Assembly (NCBI RefSeq): GCF_024296865.1
Contig: NZ_CP101134.1
Coordinates: 3,410,001-3,474,000 of the forward strand
Direction: 5' to 3'
Length of the DNA: 64,000 nucleotides
Source of the DNA: Sphingobacterium sp. LZ7M1
GTDB lineage: Bacteria > Bacteroidota > Bacteroidia > Sphingobacteriales > Sphingobacteriaceae
The notes under the pieces are model-generated. The model saw nothing but the letters and a program-made list of their open reading frames with translations, had not been told where the DNA came from and searched no databases. Below, one piece after another: positions 43,339 through 52,124 of this stretch (its first letter is position 1; each line of letters begins with the position of its first letter). A program made the translations under genes and the position numbers.

Positions 43339-45585
43339 TTATTTGTTTTTCGTGATTACCGGTTTATGATCAACCATAACCACTTTTTCTTTATTATCTA
43401 CCTTATCCTTCTTTGCATTTTCTGCAAGGTGATGTCCGCCCAAGATTGGAGCAATCACCAACCCTACCAGACAAGTCAATTTGATCAAGATATTCATGGA
43501 AGGACCGGAAGTATCTTTGAATGGATCACCAACGGTATCACCGGTTACAGCTGCTTTATGGGCATCTGAACCTTTAAAGGTCATCTCGCCATTGATCATG
43601 ACACCAGCTTCAAAGGATTTTTTGGCATTATCCCAAGCACCACCGGCATTATTTTGGAAGATCGCCCACATGACTCCGGAAACCGCAACTCCCGCCATAT
43701 ACGCTCCTAATGCCTCTGCTCCCATCACAAACCCAACAATGATCGGCGTGATAATGGTGATGGCACCCGGCAACATCATTTCGCGCAGGGCGGCTTTGGT
43801 GGAAATATCCACACATCTTCCATAATCAGGTTGACCTGTTCCTTCCAAGATGCCTGGAATTTCACGGAATTGCCTTCTCACTTCGTTCACCATATCCATG
43901 GCTGCTTTACCTACCGATTGCATCGCCAAAGCGGAGAATACAACCGGAATCATACCACCAATAAACAAGGCAGCCAATACATCGGCCTTAAAAATATTGA
44001 TACCATCAATTCCTGTAAAGGTCACATAGGCAGCAAATAAAGCGAGTGCGGTCAATGCTGCTGAAGCAATGGCAAAACCCTTTCCTACCGCCGCAGTAGT
44101 ATTACCCACCGAATCCAAAACATCCGTACGCTGACGCACCTCTTTTGGCAATTCGCTCATTTCCGCAATACCGCCGGCATTATCGGCAATTGGTCCAAAG
44201 GCATCGATGGCTAGTTGCATCGCTGTGGTCGCCATCATCGCTGAAGCCGCAATTGCCACTCCATAGAAACCCGCCAGTTCATATGAACCCCAAATTGCCA
44301 ATGCAAATAGGATAACTGAAGAAGCCGTCGATTTCATACCGGTTGCTAATCCCGCAATAATATTGGTCGCTGCACCGGTAGAAGAATTCTGTACAATATT
44401 CAAAACTGGTTTCTTACCCAAACCGGTATAGTATTCCGTGAAAGATCAAATCAAACCTCCAACGGCTAAGCCTACAATGGTTGAATAGAATATGTTCATT
44501 CGAGGGACATCCTGATAGCCTTCACCAAAAAACTTCATCTGGATAACCTCTGGCAACATATACTGGATCAAAAAGAAACAAGCAACCACCGTCAATAGGA
44601 TCGATGTCCAGTTCCCCATATTTAAGGCCTTCTGTACTTGATTTTCGCGGGCATCATTCGATGAAACCTTAACCAGGAATGTACCGATAATAGAGGCTAA
44701 AATACCTACTCCTGCAATCACGATAGGAAGCAAGATCGGTCCCATGCCATTAAATGCATCCGTAAACTCCGATCCATTTACTTCCGACATGTCCTTGATG
44801 ATATAGTTACCCAGCACCATAGATGCCAATACGGTTGCTACATAAGACCCAAATAGATCGGCCCCCATCCCTGCAACGTCACCCACATTATCACCAACGT
44901 TATCGGCAATGGTCGCCGGATTACGAGGATCATCCTCTGGAATCCCAGCTTCCACCTTACCTACTAAATCCGCTCCAACGTCTGCTGCTTTGGTATAGAT
45001 ACCACCACCAACACGTGCAAATAGGGCAATTGACTCAGCACCTAGGGAAAAGCCTGCCAGAGCCTCCAAAACAACGGTCATCTCCAGGTAGAAATTACCA
45101 CCCTCGGTCAAAAACATCTTAAGGAACAACAGAAAGAAAATACTCAATCCCAATACCGCCAATCCGGCTACGCCTAATCCCATAACGGTACCTCCAGAAA
45201 AGGAAACCTTTAGGGCTTGTGGTAGACTGGTTCTGGCTGCTTGGGTTGTTCTGACATTGGCACGAGTCGCTATCCGCATCCCGATATTCCCTGCCAAAGC
45301 CGAGAAAAAGGCACCACAGACAAAAGCAACGACAATGATCCAATGGGAAGTCTCTACCAAGGTAGAAACGATAAAAAGTGCAATCGAGGCGATCACAACA
45401 AAAATTAACAGGATTCGGTACTCCGCTTTTAGGAAAGCCATCGCCCCCTCTTGGATACTCTTGGAAATGGATTGCATCTTGCCGTCGCCAGCATCTTGCT
45501 TACCAACCCATCCTGCTTTGACAAACATAAATAACAGACCCAATACAGCGAGTGCTGCTGGTAAATAGATGATAAATTGTTCCAT
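43339..45585 (-). pseudogene. hppA: Membrane-bound ion-translocating pyrophosphatase, interrupted by one in-frame TGA
   Basis: This enzyme hydrolyses pyrophosphate to pump H+ or Na+ across the inner membrane. One continuous frame of 748 codons encodes the whole protein except for a single TGA at 44448-44446. The N-terminal 379 residues include the substrate site (DDPRNPATIADNVGDNVGDVAGMGADLFGS). The C-terminal part (43339-44445) contains [14 protein letters not shown], the [12 protein letters not shown] motif and [20 protein letters not shown]. Ala in GNTTAA is typical of K+-dependent enzymes. Around the stop the sequence reads [20 protein letters not shown]. Homologues usually have a Gly or similar small residue there, so GGA to TGA is the simplest change. 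A TTG at 44421 could restart translation, but neither half alone has a full active site. Confidence 0.85.
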
Positions 45586-45728
45586 ACAAAGTTTATTTGG
45601 TTAGTATTAAAGATAACACATTTTTTTATCAATATACAAGCGTACAAAAACTTGTTTGTTTTCGTACTCAATCGATAAACCTTGGAGGAACAATCACTTA
45701 TGCTTAAGATTTTTTATGCTGGAATCGG

Positions 45729-47627
45729 TTAGAGGGCATTCCAACTATAGTGCTCGTTTTCCAATTTCACTTCATCGGAATCCAATAGTTTTCGGAGGAC
45801 TTTGAGGCGGTCCTCATCTTTGCCTATCTCAATAGCTTCGATCAGGTCATGAAGCAACATGGGCTTTGCCAGCAATAGGAACTGGATCTTCTTTTCGATA
45901 GACTCGGCCAAACCCGATTTATGCTCGCGGACCACACAGAGATCACATACGCCACAGGGCTCCTTGGCTTCTTCCCCAAAATAATGCTGCAAACTCAAAC
46001 TCCGGCAATCCTTGCTGTCCAGATAATGATATATGGCCTTTACCTGATCCTCTTTGATCAGTTTTCGTTCTGCAATAAACGCGGTATCGATGTAGAGGTT
46101 CTTATAGTCCACCCTTGGCTGTAAAAATTGTAATTGTGGTGAATCAGTCTTGGCCACATAGGTCATCAGCTCCTGTTGTTGCAGGTACCGCATCATCCGA
46201 ACAACCTCATCATAGGGCTTGTTCAACTTCTTGGCAATTTCAAATTCATTGATCGGGACATAATAATCAAATACACCACCATAAATCCGCAAGATGGCCT
46301 TGATCAATGGATCATACTGCGCACTCTGGACCTGAAATTTATAAAGCTCCTGAAAATCCACCTCGAATTTAATCCTTGCCGGAATATACACCGCTTCACT
46401 TAATGACAACCATTTATCTCTTTCCAGGAATTTCAAGGAGCTCAGGGTCTTGACCACATCCAGCTTATATTTCTTGGCAAAATCGACCACATCAAAATCA
46501 TAGGTCAACCCTTTCCCAGCACCGTACGCAATCTGGAAATAATTACAGAGATGATGGTAGACTTGTTGGATATATTGAAAATCCGGAAAGCTCAAATCTA
46601 TATTTTCCCAGAGTTCATTTCGATCAGCTTGTTGATACAACAAGACTGGAAATGCTTTTTTTCCATCTCTACCTGCCCTTCCAGCTTCTTGATAATAGGC
46701 CTCTAGGGAGTCTGGAATGTCCAGGTGAATGACAAAACGTACATCAGGCTTATCTATTCCCATCCCAAAGGCATTGGTCGCTACAATGACCCGTACCTGG
46801 TTACTGGTCCAAGCATCCTGTTTTTTGGAACGGCTTTGCATATCCAATCCGGCATGATAGAAATCAGCCGGTATACCATGGTTCAACAGATAGCGAGCCA
46901 CCTCTTGGGTTTCCCGACGGTTCCTTACATAGACAATTCCCGTTCCACCGACCTTGGAAATGATCTTCAACATCCGACCCATCTTATTGTCTTCCTTGAA
47001 AACCATATAACCCAAGTTTTCCCTTCGGAAACTCTTGGAGAGTACATTTGGCTTCGCAAATCCTAATTTTTCCTGTATATCTTCAACGACCTTAGGGGTA
47101 GCGGTGGCGGTCAAGGCCAGTATCGGAACTTTGGGTTGTAATTCCCTTAACTTGATCAGTTCCAGATACGATGGGCGAAAATCATATCCCCATTGCGAAA
47201 TACAATGGGCCTCATCAATGGCAAACAGATTCACCTTCATGTGGCGAATCCTTTCTTGGACCATATCGTTGTACAATCGCTCCGGTGCCAAATAGAGGAA
47301 TTTGATATTGCCGAAAATACAGTTGTCCAATGCAATATCCACTTCTCGATGCGACATACCTGAATAAATGGCAATCGCTGGAATATTTCGCTTGCGTAGA
47401 TTTTCGACTTGATCTTTCATCAGGGCAATCAATGGACTGATCACGATGCAGATCCCTTCTTGGAGCATGGCAGGTACCTGGAAACAAATAGATTTCCCGC
47501 CACCGGTTGGCATCAAAGCCAAGGTGTCATTTCCCAACAGGATCTCATGGATTATCTCTTCCTGCAAGGGACGGAATTTATCGTATCCCCAGAACTCCTT
47601 TAATATGGATAAGCTCGTTTTTTCCAT
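45729..47627 (-). CDS. recQ: ATP-dependent DNA helicase RecQ
   Basis: RecQ is a 3'-5' helicase used in recombination and repair. From the chosen ATG it has 632 residues. These include RecQ motif 0 (GYDKFRPLQEEII), Walker A (LMPTGGGKSICFQ), the DEAH box with aromatic-rich loop (AIDEAHCISQWGYDFRP) and TATATP. Motif VI (QEAGRAGRDGK) and the zinc-binding cysteines (CGVCDLC region, about 560) follow. I see no clear HRDC domain at the C-terminus, which ends in a winged-helix-like segment. The start at 47627 (MEKTSLSILKEFWGY) is preferred to 47654 because the conserved sequence begins there. Even so the gene overlaps the comEC end by 50 bases, suggesting coupled translation. Confidence 0.93.
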   Translation of the reverse strand: MEKTSLSILKEFWGYDKFRPLQEEIIHEILLGNDTLALMPTGGGKSICFQVPAMLQEGICIVISPLIALMKDQVENLRKRNIPAIAIYSGMSHREVDIALDNCIFGNIKFLYLAPERLYNDMVQERIRHMKVNLFAIDEAHCISQWGYDFRPSYLELIKLRELQPKVPILALTATATPKVVEDIQEKLGFAKPNVLSKSFRRENLGYMVFKEDNKMGRMLKIISKVGGTGIVYVRNRRETQEVARYLLNHGIPADFYHAGLDMQSRSKKQDAWTSNQVRVIVATNAFGMGIDKPDVRFVIHLDIPDSLEAYYQEAGRAGRDGKKAFPVLLYQQADRNELWENIDLSFPDFQYIQQVYHHLCNYFQIAYGAGKGLTYDFDVVDFAKKYKLDVVKTLSSLKFLERDKWLSLSEAVYIPARIKFEVDFQELYKFQVQSAQYDPLIKAILRIYGGVFDYYVPINEFEIAKKLNKPYDEVVRMMRYLQQQELMTYVAKTDSPQLQFLQPRVDYKNLYIDTAFIAERKLIKEDQVKAIYHYLDSKDCRSLSLQHYFGEEAKEPCGVCDLCVVREHKSGLAESIEKKIQFLLLAKPMLLHDLIEAIEIGKDEDRLKVLRKLLDSDEVKLENEHYSWNAL

Positions 47628-49671
47628 CTTGATTACTCTCCCAAACATACGCAAAATTATCCTTCAATATGTAATAAGCCCTGTTTACCCTTTTTAATTC
47701 TGCCACTGTCTGCTCGATATACCAATCTGAATTGGACCCATCCAAAATGCAAATGGAAGCATTCAATTCACTCGGTAGCTGCGCATTCTTTCTGAGCAAT
47801 AAAATCTTGGAAGCCTGGTGATCATGGACCTTGGTATTTTGGATATATAAGTCCATATCATCATAGAGATGTAGGCATTGGTTTTCATCCTTAACCTTCA
47901 AGCTGGCAAACTGAATATCTTTTGGATCCACATACTTCTTTAAATCTGGCAATACTGAAAATCGCAGGCTTTTATGCTGAAGAGAATCACAGGTACTCAA
48001 GAGCAGTACATCTGCACGATTGATATAGGCAATGCTCAACTCTTTTCTTGTATTATAGATTTTTACTCCCCGAAAGGATCGATGATCCAGCCTTATTTTT
48101 AGGACCATGGAAAATAGCATGACAAAGGAAATCAAAGAAGTGCAGAGAAATATTTTCGACTGTTTCTGAAATCCAATAAAAAGAAAGGCAAGACCTAAGT
48201 AGCAGAGAAAGGTTACTTTCGCATCTATTACCATTCCTTTGATGCTGGAAAAAGGAATGGAATCAATGTACTTAAGGATTTGGTAGGAAAACAAAATGCA
48301 TTCGTTCAAGAGATTTCCAAGGATCTCTCCTATCCCTTCCATTGAAAAAACGACTAGCCCCATGCCTAAATAAAGGATAACCGTAGATGGCAAGCTGATA
48401 AAAAGGTTAGAAAACAGAAAGAAGGTGGGAAACTGCTGGAAATAGAAAATTACCAAGGCAGTTGTTGATAATTGTGCTGCAACGGAAATATATAACAGGT
48501 CCAATAGCTTATTGATCCATATGTGGGATGTATAATATAAACCTTGGAGTACGGGAATAAACAGCAGGATTCCAATAACTGCAAGATAGGAAAGCTGAAA
48601 ACCTATATCAAGAAGCATAAAGGGGTCAAAAACCAATAAAAGAAATGCAGAGGAAAAGACCGTGTTTAATGATAGGACGACCCGAGCTCGCCAATGTCCG
48701 ATCAAGTACAGGCTAAACATTAATGTTGCTCGCAGCACGGCGGGGACAAATCCACAGATCAGTGCGTAAAACCATATAAAACAGAGAATTAGAAGGTATC
48801 TTGCCTTTCGACCATGTGCTAGGCGATCTATTGGTTTTAATATCCAGGTCAAAAGCAAGAACATCAAACCGACGTGCATGCCTGATACACTCAGTACATG
48901 AATGGTCCCGGTGTTAGAGAACACTTCCATCAGCTCATCGGCCATGTCGGAGCGATATCCAAAAGTAATCGCACTGGCAATCTGAAAGGCTGAAGGATCG
49001 TTGATAAATTTCCTGAAGTTCATCTGGAGCCTTTCCTGATATTGCAAAACCCAGCTTTCAAACCTGTTGATCTTGGCAATTTTCAGTCGCAACAATTGGT
49101 CTTTTGGGATAAAGACCTGGTAGAATATCCCCTTCCCATTTAAATATTTTGAATAGTCAAACTGTCCTGGATTAAAGGCTGGATCCAATTCCTTAATCTT
49201 GGTTCTAAATCCAATGATATCGCCCTTGTGCAAATGAACTATGCTGGAATCTTTATCCCAAATAGTGGCCATAACCAGGATACTCTTTGGTTTTGGACCT
49301 GAAGGAAGATGTTGAAAATTCAGTTCAAGCTTACTTCTTAAAACCTGACCCTTTCTGCTTGGCTCTTCCAATAATTTCCCTGAATAGATCAGCGTTTTGG
49401 ATAGATCGACTTTTTCTTTGGGCATTTTTATCGCAAGGCCCAAGACCCCAAACAGAAATAATAGGACATAGATCAGATAGTAAAGATTCCTTGATTTTTT
49501 CCGCATCCAAAACAGGAGAAGGAGAACAAACAACATCAGGATCAATAGTGCCAATCCTTGGAAATAGGCATAATTCCAATGGATCTGAAAGGAGACCAAT
49601 ATGCCAAGTCCGAAGCAAAGAAATATCCGAAAGAAGGGAATCTGCTCTAATTTTAATTCTTGGATTTCCAT
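47578..49671 (-). CDS. comEC: ComEC/Rec2-family DNA-uptake channel protein
   Basis: ComEC moves single-stranded DNA across the inner membrane during natural transformation. From the ATG at 49671 it has 697 residues. Two or three N-terminal helices come first, then a soluble DUF4131-like OB domain (about 60-180) and the polytopic Competence domain (about 215-480) with HVLSVSGMHVGLM. The C-terminal region (about 510-697) lacks the HxHxDH motif of the metallo-beta-lactamase nuclease domain found in many ComEC proteins. Here it is either degenerate or replaced. The start leaves a 2-base gap after the HhH/barrel gene; a longer frame reaching 49791 would overlap it by about 120 bases. Confidence 0.9.
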   Translation of the reverse strand: MEIQELKLEQIPFFRIFLCFGLGILVSFQIHWNYAYFQGLALLILMLFVLLLLFWMRKKSRNLYYLIYVLLFLFGVLGLAIKMPKEKVDLSKTLIYSGKLLEEPSRKGQVLRSKLELNFQHLPSGPKPKSILVMATIWDKDSSIVHLHKGDIIGFRTKIKELDPAFNPGQFDYSKYLNGKGIFYQVFIPKDQLLRLKIAKINRFESWVLQYQERLQMNFRKFINDPSAFQIASAITFGYRSDMADELMEVFSNTGTIHVLSVSGMHVGLMFLLLTWILKPIDRLAHGRKARYLLILCFIWFYALICGFVPAVLRATLMFSLYLIGHWRARVVLSLNTVFSSAFLLLVFDPFMLLDIGFQLSYLAVIGILLFIPVLQGLYYTSHIWINKLLDLLYISVAAQLSTTALVIFYFQQFPTFFLFSNLFISLPSTVILYLGMGLVVFSMEGIGEILGNLLNECILFSYQILKYIDSIPFSSIKGMVIDAKVTFLCYLGLAFLFIGFQKQSKIFLCTSLISFVMLFSMVLKIRLDHRSFRGVKIYNTRKELSIAYINRADVLLLSTCDSLQHKSLRFSVLPDLKKYVDPKDIQFASLKVKDENQCLHLYDDMDLYIQNTKVHDHQASKILLLRKNAQLPSELNASICILDGSNSDWYIEQTVAELKRVNRAYYILKDNFAYVWESNQDGKNELIHIKGVLGIR

Positions 49672-49673
49672 GA

Positions 49674-51725
49674 TCACCAGGAATAACGGATTTGCAATTT
49701 TATATCCGACTTTATATTCCCCGATATCTGATCCAAGCCAGAGCCTATCTGCGTTTGACCTAGATAGTGTGTCAGGGCATACCTGAGCCAAATATCAATC
49801 CCTTTAATAGGTCTTATTTTTTGGTTGAGGTAGGCGCGAAAGCCCTTTCGAAAATAAGATGGAAATGAAAATCCATACAGTACATCCCTTTCGTAAGCAT
49901 ATAATCGCGATTCATAGGATTCAGCATTGAAATAGGCCAAGCGGAGGTTCCCCCCGATCCGCCAGGTAGGTTTATTCCAGATCAAATCTTGATATGCCAT
50001 GAAACCATGCTTTTTCCCCAAGTTGCTTTTATGGAACTCTTTCACTTCCATCTGATGTCCAATCTGTACCGAATTATTGAGCTTGTACAGGAAGATCAGC
50101 CTCGCCTGTTGCCTGGCTACATCTGCCACAGCTATTGATCCCTTTTGCGTAGCACGATAGTTCTCCTGATAGAATTTATATTGATACCGTAATCGCAGAT
50201 GCCCTTTCTTATACCAGATATAACTTATTTGGGTGCGTCCCTGAAAGGAATAGGAAGCTTCTTTGGTCCTGAATTTCATCCAAGGAAATTTTACATAGTC
50301 TATGCTATTCATCCATTCTATTTTCCGGTTTGGTTGAAAGGCGAAACCCAGGCTCCAGGCTTTTTCATTGGACAAATGAGATTGTGCCTGAAGAGACTGA
50401 GCAAAGAAAGCATGATAATCTTTCGCATAATCTCTATAGGAAATGGAAGCAGAAAACTTCCTTCCCAGCGCTGCTATCAATCCATGGTTATGGGCCCAGC
50501 CTGATCCAATGGAATGTGCTGATTCTCCAAATAGCAACATGTTGTATAGATTGTATTGATAGTAGGCAGAAACGTTCTGTAAATTTTGACCTTCAAATCT
50601 ATACCGGCTGTGGGCTTTCGTATTTAGCTTTAGGGGTAAGCTGAATTGCGTATTCAAAAGATTTGCCCCTACTTTAAAACGTTCATTCAGATAACCCACC
50701 TGAATTCCGTAGACCATTTGATTGAGCCTTTTTCGATTTTTCCATTCCGTGGGCGTTCGATGTAATCCAGAATAATTGATGCGCTCGACAAAGGGTTCTT
50801 TGCCTTCGGTATTTAGGCTGGCCGAGAGGTTATTGTAGGAAAAAAAAGGGCTTAGCTCAAAGCTTTTCCTCTTGATCCGAATCGCCAAGCCACGCATAAA
50901 TTTACTTTCCATCATTCCTGTATGCGGCCTGATCCCCAATCCCTGTTGCATAATGTTTGCAACAGATGCTGACCTACCCACTACAGATCCATTCCATAAG
51001 GAAAGGCCTTGACCAAACTGTAAAAGATAATCGCCCACAACAATCTGCTCAAAAGGTCCTAGCTTATTGATCAAGATCGATCCTGAATAATAATCGAATC
51101 CCATCCTTTTACCCTTTATCGAAAAGGGTTCACCCGCATCTTTCTTCATGTTGAGGCTGACCTTAAGCTTCTTTCGGGCATTCCAGCGGATACGGTTGAT
51201 GATCCTGTCTGGACTGCCCAAATACCTTGAGCGCTTAGGATCGGCAATCTCATAACCTCTAGGCACCTGCAATCCACGGGAATAGGTCATCATCCAAGAT
51301 CCACCTGGATCCTTGAGCAATTCGCGCCAATGCCCATCTCCATCCAAAAGGTTTTCATTGACCCTGACAAAGGGAAGCAGTCTTTCTAAAGTTTCTAGAT
51401 TGATGCTTGGAATAGCCTGAAGTTCCAAGGTAGAGATAAATGGTCCAGCTTTCTCGCGGTGTAGCAGGATCTGCTGTACCTGAAATGGTGAAAGGAAAAT
51501 CAATTGATTTAGATCCGCTGCTGTTACCTTGTTCAAATCCAGGGGTCGCTTTAAGTATTGAGATAAAGCTTCTGCATAGTCGGAAAGACCTGCATCTACT
51601 TCACTTTCATCCAGAATCTGGTTGACTATTATTTCTTCGGTTTCACTTTCATTTTGGGCAAGTACAGAACATGAAAAAAGGCATAGGGCAAAATGGGAAA
51701 GCAAACAACGAAATATACTATTCAT
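49674..51725 (-). CDS. Exported ComEA-like HhH protein with predicted outer-membrane beta-barrel
   Basis: The 683-residue protein has a signal peptide (about 1-23, ending SVLAQ). A helix-hairpin-helix region (about 60-122; PLDLNKVTAADLNQLIFL… and HREKAGPFISTLELQAI) resembles ComEA, the DNA receptor of transformation. The remaining 550 residues are rich in alternating aromatic and polar strands typical of an outer-membrane barrel (for example YSGSILINKLGPFEQIVVGD). It ends in an aromatic residue (LQIRYSW), as barrel proteins do. It is directly upstream of comEC with a 2-base gap. A role in DNA binding and passage at the outer membrane is inferred; no experimental function is known to me. Confidence 0.8.
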   Translation of the reverse strand: MNSIFRCLLSHFALCLFSCSVLAQNESETEEIIVNQILDESEVDAGLSDYAEALSQYLKRPLDLNKVTAADLNQLIFLSPFQVQQILLHREKAGPFISTLELQAIPSINLETLERLLPFVRVNENLLDGDGHWRELLKDPGGSWMMTYSRGLQVPRGYEIADPKRSRYLGSPDRIINRIRWNARKKLKVSLNMKKDAGEPFSIKGKRMGFDYYSGSILINKLGPFEQIVVGDYLLQFGQGLSLWNGSVVGRSASVANIMQQGLGIRPHTGMMESKFMRGLAIRIKRKSFELSPFFSYNNLSASLNTEGKEPFVERINYSGLHRTPTEWKNRKRLNQMVYGIQVGYLNERFKVGANLLNTQFSLPLKLNTKAHSRYRFEGQNLQNVSAYYQYNLYNMLLFGESAHSIGSGWAHNHGLIAALGRKFSASISYRDYAKDYHAFFAQSLQAQSHLSNEKAWSLGFAFQPNRKIEWMNSIDYVKFPWMKFRTKEASYSFQGRTQISYIWYKKGHLRLRYQYKFYQENYRATQKGSIAVADVARQQARLIFLYKLNNSVQIGHQMEVKEFHKSNLGKKHGFMAYQDLIWNKPTWRIGGNLRLAYFNAESYESRLYAYERDVLYGFSFPSYFRKGFRAYLNQKIRPIKGIDIWLRYALTHYLGQTQIGSGLDQISGNIKSDIKLQIRYSW

Positions 51726-51949
51726 TCAAAAAAGCAATACAAATCCACACTCGGGTTTTCATGCTAAATATCGTTGCCCTCTGTTAATCGGGAATGATTT
51801 CAATTTTAAACTAAGGCTAAGGGTACGGTACTGTAAAATAATTTTTGGTAAAGTACAGCTGAAGATCAGGACAGGGAAAGGGGAAAAAACCTAAAGAAAA
51901 ATAGGGTTGAAAAATAAAAAAATCGAAAAAAGTTGGAAAACTTTACCTT

Positions 51950-52012
51950 ACTCTTGTTCGAGGCATGTTCGGGCCATATTGCGAAAATTCCGAATATGTC
52001 CCGAATAAGACC
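51950..52012. repeat. CGAAT 11-mer repeat element, copy B
   Basis: Two units in one sense (ACTCTTGTTCG, AGGCATGTTCG at 51950-51971) and two in the other (CGAATATGTCC, CGAATAAGACC at 51991-52012) flank a 19-base centre. The arms can pair over 20 positions if G-U pairs are allowed: the four mismatches are all A/G or G/A changes. The right half matches copy A (13600-13639) in inverted orientation at 35 of 40 bases. Confidence 0.7.
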
Positions 52013-52052
52013 AAAATCAGAATGGGGGAAAAATTCATGGCAAATTCATGTT

Positions 52053-52097
52053 AAGAAAAAGTAAAGGTGGTCAAAATTACTTCTGACCACCTTTACT
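52053..52097 (-). terminator. Intrinsic terminator of gyrB
   Basis: On the minus strand, stem AGTAAAGGTGGTCA with its complement (14 bp, 10-base loop) is followed by CTTTTTC. Confidence 0.9.
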
Positions 52098-52124
52098 CTG
52101 TGAAACTTATATTTTTATCTATTC

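Larger units (their letters stand above)
51726..52124. other. Intergenic region with 11-mer repeat and gyrB terminator
   Basis: This 399-base gap lies between the HhH/barrel gene and gyrB, both on the minus strand. It contains copy B of the CGAAT 11-mer element (51950-52012) and the gyrB terminator (52053-52097), and it must hold the promoter for the HhH-comEC-recQ unit. An open frame at 51622-51894 on the plus strand has no family-like sequence and is not accepted as a gene. Confidence 0.6.

Noticed and set aside
43339..44421. The two parts of hppA as separate genuine subunits
   Set aside because: The frame is continuous through one TGA, the conserved sequence is uninterrupted on both sides, and the downstream part would have to start at a TTG within a conserved segment.
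51622..51894. 90-codon plus-strand open frame before gyrB
   Set aside because: It overlaps the start of the HhH/barrel gene antisense, has no family resemblance, and no promoter or ribosome site was seen.
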